NCBI RefSeq assembly: GCF_007995155.1
Contig: NZ_CP042593.1
Location: 4,072,001-4,136,000 of the forward strand
Length of the DNA stretch: 64,000 nt
Source of the DNA: Cytobacillus dafuensis
Lineage (GTDB): Bacteria > Bacillota > Bacilli > Bacillales > Cytobacillaceae
Direction: 5' to 3'
The position numbers and the translations under genes were made by a program. Position 1 is the first letter of the stretch, and the number at the start of each line of letters is the position of its first letter. Below are positions 58,423-64,000 of the stretch, one piece after another. Under the pieces are notes generated by a model. That model worked only from the letters and a program-made list of their open reading frames with translations. It was not told the origin of the DNA and did not search any database.

Positions 58423-58848
58423 ATGGTTCGTATTATTGATTATCAAGCAAAGCAGCCTATTAGCAAAGTTAACAATAATAACCAAACTCCTATTCCTCAA
58501 TCTCCAGATAAAATTGTACTAGCCTCAATCCGTATAACTATACCAAAGAATGCAAAGAAAAATCATGTAGAATTAATTGCAACAGCAGGGCTTCGAGGGA
58601 TAAGTGAAACATCTCAAATTTTATTTAAGATCTTTCGTGATGGAAAAGAAATTTTTAGAGCTCAAGAGGGAATAGAAGCGGATCCTACATCAGAGGTAAA
58701 TTATATTGTGACATTCCAAGCTATAGATAAAAATGTGCGAAAGGGATCACATCGATATAAAGTGACTGCTGAAAATATTACTTCTGACACAGAAGCAGCT
58801 ATTGTCGGGCCAATTTCATTTAGTGGTTTAGCCATAAAAAAATGTTAA
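58423..58848 (+). CDS. ExsC-like exosporium/spore-surface protein
   Basis: A 141-residue protein opening VRIIDYQAKQPISK, with a Pro/Asn-rich linker, then a beta-rich domain (LASIRITIPKNAKKNHVELIATAG, ILFKIFRDGKEIFRAQEGIE, VTFQAIDKNVRKGSHRYKVTAENI) and SFSGLAIKKC at the end. The IIDYQA opening and layout resemble ExsC of the B. cereus exosporium; this is memory of the family, not an alignment. A sigma-K promoter upstream supports a spore-coat or exosporium role. GGGGGTG precedes the ATG. Confidence 0.68.
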   Translation: MVRIIDYQAKQPISKVNNNNQTPIPQSPDKIVLASIRITIPKNAKKNHVELIATAGLRGISETSQILFKIFRDGKEIFRAQEGIEADPTSEVNYIVTFQAIDKNVRKGSHRYKVTAENITSDTEAAIVGPISFSGLAIKKC

Positions 58849-58909
58849 TGGAAGAATCACGAATAATAGATTCAAACGGATATTAGATTGCTGATAATCC
58901 TAAGGTTAT

Positions 58910-58939
58910 CCAATACCCCTTATTGTTGTGGGGTATTGG
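58910..58939 (+). terminator. Stem-loop after the ExsC-like gene
   Basis: CCAATACCCC pairs perfectly with GGGGTATTGG (10-nt loop). No T-run follows, so termination may be weak. Confidence 0.55.
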
Positions 58940-58945
58940 ATAATG

Positions 58946-59062
58946 TTAGAAAAACTTGGCATTTGCCAAGTCCTTTTTGGCGAATGCCTTAGTTTTTCTT
59001 ATGCGATCTTATTAGCAGATATTTAATTGAACACACACTTTACTTTAGTACGTTAATAAACT
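58946..59062 (+). repeat. R4 dispersed repeat, copy d
   Basis: 117 bp nearly identical to copy 1 (GAAAAACTTGGCATTTGCCAAG...), lying after the ExsC-like gene. In this copy GGCATTTGCC replaces GGCGTTCGCC in the left arm; both arms of that inner hairpin changed together. Confidence 0.85.
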
Positions 59063-59168
59063 TAATCATTCCTATTAGCTAACAAAAAATCATCATTACT
59101 TCTTCTACTCCCTCAGTTTAATAAATGGGCTATTAAAGAAGCCTAACGACTTAAAGTAATGTTGCAGT

Positions 59169-59654
59169 TTATAGTCTTTTAACTTGTTCAATCTTTAATC
59201 CGAAAATTTGCGGTGGTTCAACATTGTTGTTTTGTAAATAAGAAGATAACTGCCCACGGTGATGTATTTCATGTTCTATGAATGCCATCATAATCCTCCA
59301 TGAACTTACCTCATGACCATGCATAGTAGGAATTTTTTTGGTTAGTAGATCATTGCCTAGAATTAATAAGCCTTTTATGAATTTGACATGACACGCTTCT
59401 AAATAATGAGTAATTTCCTCTATCGTTTCCCCTTTACTTCTTTCATGCCCAGGATAGGTCCACCCCTTTTGCTCCAATATACTTAAAAACATTAGCTGAG
59501 AAGAACCTAAATGTCTGAGTAAATCTCCCGTTGAAAATTTATTTTCTGCTGGTTTCCATTCTAAAGTAAAACTTGGAGTAGCTTTCACATATTGCATGGT
59601 ACGCTTTCGAACACTTTCCAAATACTCTACATATTCATTAATGTTGTGAATCAT
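59169..59654 (-). CDS. DinB-family protein
   Basis: A 161-residue four-helix-bundle protein of the DinB/YfiT superfamily. The putative metal His triad is seen in LLRHLGSSQ, and EHEIHHRGQLSSYL near residue 130-143. DinB-type proteins often act as thiol-dependent transferases (bacillithiol). It overlaps the GNAT gene by 4 bases (ATGA), so they are coupled. Confidence 0.83.
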   Translation of the reverse strand: MIHNINEYVEYLESVRKRTMQYVKATPSFTLEWKPAENKFSTGDLLRHLGSSQLMFLSILEQKGWTYPGHERSKGETIEEITHYLEACHVKFIKGLLILGNDLLTKKIPTMHGHEVSSWRIMMAFIEHEIHHRGQLSSYLQNNNVEPPQIFGLKIEQVKRL

Positions 59655-60142
59655 AATTCATCACCCCCATTATTTAATTTTTTCTTTTCAAAAAAGGTAA
59701 GAGATAGCTGTTCATTTACTCTGACTTCATCAACTTTGTGAAATCCGTTCTTTATATAAAGACTAACGGCTGGAGCATTTTTAAAGCCAGTTGACACTTT
59801 TATTATTTCAATCTCTTCCTTACATTCAATGTTAAATTCAACGAAATCCAAAAGTCTTTGGGCAATTCCATTTCGAAAATGATCTGGATGTACGATTAAC
59901 CGATGTATATCGATTTCACCCATTTCTACTTTTATTGATATGGCTCCACATAGCTCTTCGTCAATATAATAACCAAAGAAAGTTTCTCCACATTGTTGCA
60001 ATGTATCAACTGTATCTTTCAATGGGGGGATGTCAGAAAAGCCAATTATTTCTGCTTCTACCATATAAGAAGGTATTTGAACCTTTAATACTTCTTCAGC
60101 TAGTTCTCGATTACGAATATCAATTTCTTTTATCAAAGACAT
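59651..60142 (-). CDS. GNAT acetyltransferase
   Basis: A 163-residue N-acetyltransferase with the acetyl-CoA segment IHRLIVHPDHFRNGIAQRLLDFVE (about 79-102) and the closing PAVSLYIKNGFHKVDEVRVNEQLSLTFFEK. Substrate unknown. Coupled to the DinB gene downstream. Confidence 0.83.
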   Translation of the reverse strand: MSLIKEIDIRNRELAEEVLKVQIPSYMVEAEIIGFSDIPPLKDTVDTLQQCGETFFGYYIDEELCGAISIKVEMGEIDIHRLIVHPDHFRNGIAQRLLDFVEFNIECKEEIEIIKVSTGFKNAPAVSLYIKNGFHKVDEVRVNEQLSLTFFEKKKLNNGGDEL

Positions 60143-60219
60143 CCCTCATTCAATTATTTTTTTATCTTTTCTACTTTTCATAACAATGTGCTATGAAGCT
60201 ATTATAAATAGGAGCAAGT

Positions 60220-60705
60220 TTAATTTCGTTCTATTATTACACAACAACATTCATGATTACGAAGGATTTCCAAATCAGTATTAGAAAGTGTTTCAAAAGA
60301 CACTTTCATCACTTTTTTCGATTTTACTTCATCACCAAACCAAATGGACCAAAGTTCAACGGTTTCTCCCTTTTGGATGTTTGTCTTTAAATATTCTGTA
60401 AGTTGATTTAAAAACTTTGAACTGAAATTGCCCTCAAGCCAGTAAATATATTTACTATTAATATAAGATTCCAGACCATAAGGTGGATTATCACATAATG
60501 CAATCTGCAATCCCCCTAAATCCTCTTCATTTTTTGCATATAAAACATCCATATCTTCATCGAGCTCATCCCAAGAAGAATAAGAAAAAGGCGGGTTTGG
60601 AATTGGTATCATTTCCTTAATATCCTTCACTTTCATTTGGATAAAACCACTATGATCGACTTCATACACTGGATTGTCTGATGCGAGGAATCTATATAAA
60701 CTCAT
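60220..60705 (-). CDS. Hypothetical protein, acidic, 161 residues
   Basis: A 161-residue acidic soluble protein without signal peptide, membrane segment or recognised domain. It ends with the strand HECCCVIIERN, three consecutive Cys. The Trp/Tyr-rich middle (WLEGNFSS, YWLEGN, LWSIWFGDE) suggests a beta-rich fold. It has AAGGA upstream at a spacing that fits the ATG. Function unknown. Confidence 0.6.
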   Translation of the reverse strand: MSLYRFLASDNPVYEVDHSGFIQMKVKDIKEMIPIPNPPFSYSSWDELDEDMDVLYAKNEEDLGGLQIALCDNPPYGLESYINSKYIYWLEGNFSSKFLNQLTEYLKTNIQKGETVELWSIWFGDEVKSKKVMKVSFETLSNTDLEILRNHECCCVIIERN

Positions 60706-60747
60706 TAGATAATCCTTCCTTTTGCTATAAAAATACTATTCCATTGG

Positions 60748-61584
60748 TCATTTTATATAATATTTTTTAAACCAAATTTCTAAATTCTCTTTTATCGTAT
60801 TTCTTGCATGGTGGCCTATATTTTTATACCCTAATCTGAAATAGAGTGTTTTTACAAAGTTCATTACATTTGTCTTAATCCGATAGAAGTTTATATAAGA
60901 ACTCTCTTTCTCAAACACAGCTTCCAATTCAGAAAATATATTAATAACCCATTCTACTAATTCTGTTTCCTTCAAATCTTTATCCATCAGGGATTCAATA
61001 ACAAATATTAGTCTTTCATCTTCATTATCTGTGTAAACTGGACCTTTAAATAAACAATTATGAACTGTATCAAGAAAATCTTTAGACATACCAGTATTAT
61101 AGCTCGGATGGTCTATTGCCGAAGCCAATAAATCGGCCCCATGTGCTATACTGTGAGCCCAACCTTTTCCTTCTACATAACCCCTTGTATCCTTTTCTTG
61201 TCGTAAATAAGAAATACTGCTTTCAAATGCTCTTAACAAAATGTCAGTTGAAAGAAATCGATCATCCTTATCTTTATTCAAAATAACCGCAATGACTAAT
61301 GAAGAAAAAGAACGCGTAAATACGGAATCGCTATTGATTTCACCAATTTTGTAGAATAAATGATTATGATCTAAGCAAGTTTCCATAATATACTGCAGCT
61401 GCCTCTTATCTAAATAATTTTCACTAATTAATTTTGCAAAAGCAGAATAAACAAGTTCTCTTAAATCGGAATCAATCGTTCCTATATCAGTAAGCATATC
61501 ACTGATTAATTCGTCTAAATTTTGATTTAATATCTGTTCTTCAGTCATGTCATTAAGTTCAATCAGCAGGCTTTTTAAATCCAT
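60748..61584 (-). CDS. DUF2785-family protein
   Basis: A 278-residue all-helical protein. Typical DUF2785 features are LLRAFESSISYLRQEKDTRGYVEGKGWAHSIAHGADLL (about 116-153) with the conserved His pair. The function of this family is not known; it is found in many Bacillaceae. Start is ATG 61584 with GGAGG 7 nt upstream; an ATG two codons before is too close to it. Single gene. Confidence 0.8.
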   Translation of the reverse strand: MDLKSLLIELNDMTEEQILNQNLDELISDMLTDIGTIDSDLRELVYSAFAKLISENYLDKRQLQYIMETCLDHNHLFYKIGEINSDSVFTRSFSSLVIAVILNKDKDDRFLSTDILLRAFESSISYLRQEKDTRGYVEGKGWAHSIAHGADLLASAIDHPSYNTGMSKDFLDTVHNCLFKGPVYTDNEDERLIFVIESLMDKDLKETELVEWVINIFSELEAVFEKESSYINFYRIKTNVMNFVKTLYFRLGYKNIGHHARNTIKENLEIWFKKYYIK

Positions 61585-61665
61585 AACCATACCTCCTTCT
61601 CTAAGTAAGCAAATCGTTTATTTTAAATAGGAAACCGAATCTTATACACATCCATTAAAACCCTA

Positions 61666-62991
61666 TCATTCCTCTAATCTATGATATTCCTGTTGGGGAT
61701 TACTACGTGACCATAATACGACTGGGATTAGCAGCAGTGAGAGAATTCCCCCTACAAACGAAAGTGTAGTGTAACTGAAGTAAGCTACAATGACTCCTGA
61801 TAATATTCCTCCCGCTGCACCAGCTAATGCAATAAAGACATCCACAGACCCTTGTACCTTCGCTCGATTGGAAAAAGAAGTTCCATCTACAATAAGTGCG
61901 GTACCGCTAATTAGACCGAAATTCCAGCCCAGACCAAGTAAAGTAAGAGCAGTGATAAGCATTGGAATGGAACCTGTAGAAGTAAAAGCTGCAAAAATAC
62001 CCGCAAGAAGCAGAGTAACTCCTGAAGCAATTGCCATCGCCGTACGCCCAATTTTATCAACCAGTATACCTGTAACTAGGGACGGAAAATACATTGCTGC
62101 TACATGAATTCCTATTACCATTCCAACCTCATTTAAGCCATGTCCATGATGTCCCATATGTACGGGTGTCATCGTCATAATCGCGACCATAACAATTTGG
62201 GAAACAATCATAACAGTCGCGCCTGCAACGATTCCTCGTTTATTAATGGAAAGGTCCTTTCGTTTCTTATCTGCAAAATTTGATTCATCCATTTTCTGCG
62301 AGCTAGCAATTGCTTTTGCAACAACTAAAGGGTCTGGACGAAGAAAAATAAGAAAAACGAACCCAGCAAGAATATAAGCACAAGCAGCTAAAATGAATGG
62401 ACCTGCTAGAGCAGGAACACCAATTGAGGCAGCAAAGCTCCCCATTACTTCAACCAAGTTAGGACCGGCAACTGCACCAAATGTGGTTGAAACCATCGCA
62501 ATACTGACAGCTGTTGCTCGCTGAGTTGACTTGGCTAAGTCCGTGCCAGCATAGCGTGCTTGTAAGTTTGTTGCCGTTCCAGAACCATAAATGAGCAATG
62601 AGGCAAACAGAAATAGAATATTATTCGTCACTGCTGCTAGGACTACCCCAATCGCACCAATACCACCAAGTAAAAAACCTAGTCCTAGTCCAAAGCGGCG
62701 CCCGAAACGTTGGGACAAATTCCCGACAAGCAAAGCCGCTATGGCAGAACCTAATGTGAACAAGGCAGTAGGAAGACCAGCAAAGCTATCCGTTCCTAAC
62801 ATTTCTTGTGCAAGAAGCGCACCGACCGTTATTCCTGCTGCAAGTCCTGCACCACCGAGAATTTGTGAAATAACAACAATAATCAATGTCCGTTTATATA
62901 AACGTCGCTGCTTTTCCGGATCATCAATATAAATCTGCAACTCAGACGATTGACTTTCTATAGCACCTGAATCATCCAATTTAGGTAACAT
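61666..62991 (-). CDS. MFS transporter
   Basis: A 441-residue major facilitator with about 12 membrane segments, with GNLSQRFGRRFGLGLG and later VDKIGRTAMAIASG as the conserved loop motifs. A 45-residue acidic cytosolic N-terminus precedes the first segment. Start: ATG 62991 with AGGTGG 9 nt upstream; the frame is open for 33 more codons upstream and ATG 63033 is the alternative. Substrate unknown; drug or sugar-type exporters are possible. Confidence 0.8.
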   Translation of the reverse strand: MLPKLDDSGAIESQSSELQIYIDDPEKQRRLYKRTLIIVVISQILGGAGLAAGITVGALLAQEMLGTDSFAGLPTALFTLGSAIAALLVGNLSQRFGRRFGLGLGFLLGGIGAIGVVLAAVTNNILFLFASLLIYGSGTATNLQARYAGTDLAKSTQRATAVSIAMVSTTFGAVAGPNLVEVMGSFAASIGVPALAGPFILAACAYILAGFVFLIFLRPDPLVVAKAIASSQKMDESNFADKKRKDLSINKRGIVAGATVMIVSQIVMVAIMTMTPVHMGHHGHGLNEVGMVIGIHVAAMYFPSLVTGILVDKIGRTAMAIASGVTLLLAGIFAAFTSTGSIPMLITALTLLGLGWNFGLISGTALIVDGTSFSNRAKVQGSVDVFIALAGAAGGILSGVIVAYFSYTTLSFVGGILSLLLIPVVLWSRSNPQQEYHRLEE

Positions 62992-63102
62992 ACCTTCTAA
63001 CCACCTATTCCCCAAAAAATAATGAATGCCCATATTATACTTACTATTCAATTTGCAAATAAAATTTTCCTTCTTCAATAAATCTTTCACTTTAGTTTAG
63101 CA

Positions 63103-63136
63103 AAAAGAGCACTTTTTCTTGAAGAAATGTGCTCTC
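63103..63136 (-). terminator. Terminator of the secreted hypothetical gene
   Basis: On the minus strand AGAGCAC pairs with GTGCTCT across an inner TTTCTT/AAGAAA stem, followed by TTTTTG. Confidence 0.85.
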
Positions 63137-63162
63137 TTGGACGGGTTAATAAAAAGATGAAA

Positions 63163-63732
63163 TTACTGCTTAATTATGTCAGGTCCCCATGGCGCAGGAC
63201 TTATAGTTGGATCATTTATATTTTGTCTCTGCAATCCTAATTTCCCAGCAAAATAATTAAGCATTTCAAAGACAGTAAAACGATGAAAACTGCCGTTAAG
63301 AAAATGCGGTTCATTTCGTCTGTTGGGATCTATCTTCTTTAGAGGAATAAAAACACTTGCAGTATGATCTTGAAATTCATTAACTGGAACACTAAAATTA
63401 ATAAGTTCGTTATAGCCATTTGCAAACGCGAGGACAGTAACTTCCCCCATATTCTTCATCGGAAATCTAGGGTCCTTAAGGACTGAAACAGGTATTTTTA
63501 CTTCGCCATTAGAATTTGTTAATGCTGTTCCAATAATCTCGCCTAAAGAATTGATTACAACTATTCGAGCATTACGAATGGGCCTATCACCATCATCAAA
63601 AGTACTTTTTGCTTTAGCAGTTAATAATGCTGATATGGTGTTATCATTTGTCTCTGCAAAAACTGTTATGGATGAAAAGAGAAAAGAAACAATGAAAAAT
63701 ATAAAAAGATTTTTTTGACCCAAGGCTTCCAC
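63163..63732 (-). CDS. Secreted protein with carboxypeptidase-regulatory-like domain
   Basis: A 189-residue protein with a clear signal peptide (about 9-27, SSITVFAE). The middle (about 35-130) has beta strands of the transthyretin-like/carboxypeptidase-regulatory type (DRPIRNARIVVINSLGEIIGTALTNSNGEVKIPV), then a Pro-rich C-terminus. Function unknown. Start: GTG 63732 gives only 2 nt from AAGG; TTG 63723 fits better (11 nt) and would begin GQKNLFIFF. It is the last gene before the window end. Confidence 0.65.
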   Translation of the reverse strand: MEALGQKNLFIFFIVSFLFSSITVFAETNDNTISALLTAKAKSTFDDGDRPIRNARIVVINSLGEIIGTALTNSNGEVKIPVSVLKDPRFPMKNMGEVTVLAFANGYNELINFSVPVNEFQDHTASVFIPLKKIDPNRRNEPHFLNGSFHRFTVFEMLNYFAGKLGLQRQNINDPTISPAPWGPDIIKQ

Positions 63733-63803
63733 AACCTTCTCTTTGTTTTTTCCTTGGTATTTTTTGAATTAAAGCTTTATATATACCCTTTTCCTTATAA
63801 CGA

Positions 63804-63918
63804 TTAGAAAAACTTGGCGTTCGCCAAGTCCTTTTTGGCGAATGTCTTAGTTCTTCTTATGCGATCTTATTAGCAGGTATTTAATTAAAAACACACTTTA
63901 CTTTAGCACTTTAATAAA
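63804..63918 (+). repeat. R4 dispersed repeat, copy e, joined to R2
   Basis: 115 bp from TTAGAAAAACTTGGC. As at 43876, its TTAATAAAG end runs directly into an R2 element, so the two families share a junction. Confidence 0.82.
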
Positions 63919-64000
63919 GTGAAACTTCAATCATTGGGGGTTTTTCGACGCACAGGACGTGCTAGTGCCGACGTTGCCACAGGACGTGGCGTTCTTAGTC
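63914..64000 (+). repeat. R2 dispersed repeat, copy g, cut by window end
   Basis: Begins ATAAAGTGAAACTTC and contains GCAC-AGGAC-GTGC and GCCAC-AGGAC-GTGGC; the rest is outside the window. Confidence 0.8.

Overview
The window is low-GC Firmicute chromosome from a spore-forming Bacillaceae relative (Bacillus, Cytobacillus or Mesobacillus type). The evidence is strong AGGAGG ribosome binding sites, frequent TTG and GTG starts, Fur boxes of the Bacillus type, a probable sigma-K promoter in front of an ExsC-like exosporium gene, a KinB-like kinase, a Mta regulator and a yrk-type sulfur cluster. I saw no rRNA, tRNA, prophage, CRISPR array or intact transposase.

Layout. 1-7 kb: the end of a tungstate ABC transporter (tupBC), a YueD-like reductase, a LiaG-like protein, a 42-residue basic ORF, and a three-gene ferric iron ABC importer behind a Fur-box promoter. 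7-20 kb: a MarR/MMPL pair, an EamA transporter, DedA, PadR, folD behind a ZTP riboswitch, and a MarR-controlled heterodimeric ABC exporter. 20-34 kb: mostly single genes (nucleotidyltransferase, amino-acid permease, two SRPBCC proteins, ArsR, MFS, DedA, CPBP protease, mta, hflX, polysaccharide deacetylase) and a candidate structured ncRNA. 34-37 kb: ABC exporter, hydrolase and TetR in one operon behind paired TetR-type palindromes. 37.3-39.9 kb: an iron-storing encapsulin system (IMEF cargo, shell, ferredoxin with its own targeting peptide), facing a Fur-box gene of unknown function. 40-43 kb: histidine kinase, a tandem array and a methyltransferase. 43-50.9 kb: a persulfide and sulfane-sulfur cluster (TauE, two TusA-type proteins, rhodanese-MBL, glutaredoxin, rhodaneses, DsrE, a CstR-like sensor, and a CoA-disulfide reductase-rhodanese-TusA fusion). 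Five TACC-N6-GGTA palindromes lie in front of its transcription units. 51-64 kb: a BceAB-type transporter and many small single genes.

Iron and sulfur dominate the interpretable physiology. Fur sites precede the iron importer and the gene next to the encapsulin, and a weaker one precedes the encapsulin cargo gene. The CstR-like palindromes tie the sulfur genes into one regulon.

The second theme is repeats. Four dispersed families (called R1 to R4 here) and two 52-bp tandem arrays fill most long intergenic regions. R1 is a MITE-like element with terminal inverted repeats and 8-bp target duplications. R2 and R3 are built from small hairpins whose stems co-vary around an AGGAC or AGGAA loop. 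Several copies sit inside operons or between an operator and its gene: R1 between the Fur box and the iron importer, R1 between the CstR-like site and dsrE, and R3 between the encapsulin cargo and its shell gene. The most notable systems are the encapsulin operon, the CstR-like regulon, the ncRNA candidate near 31.8 kb and the hairpin-built repeats. The encapsulin and persulfide systems belong to known types; what I cannot place in a known family are the ncRNA, the Fur-box gene at 39.4-39.8 kb and the repeat families.
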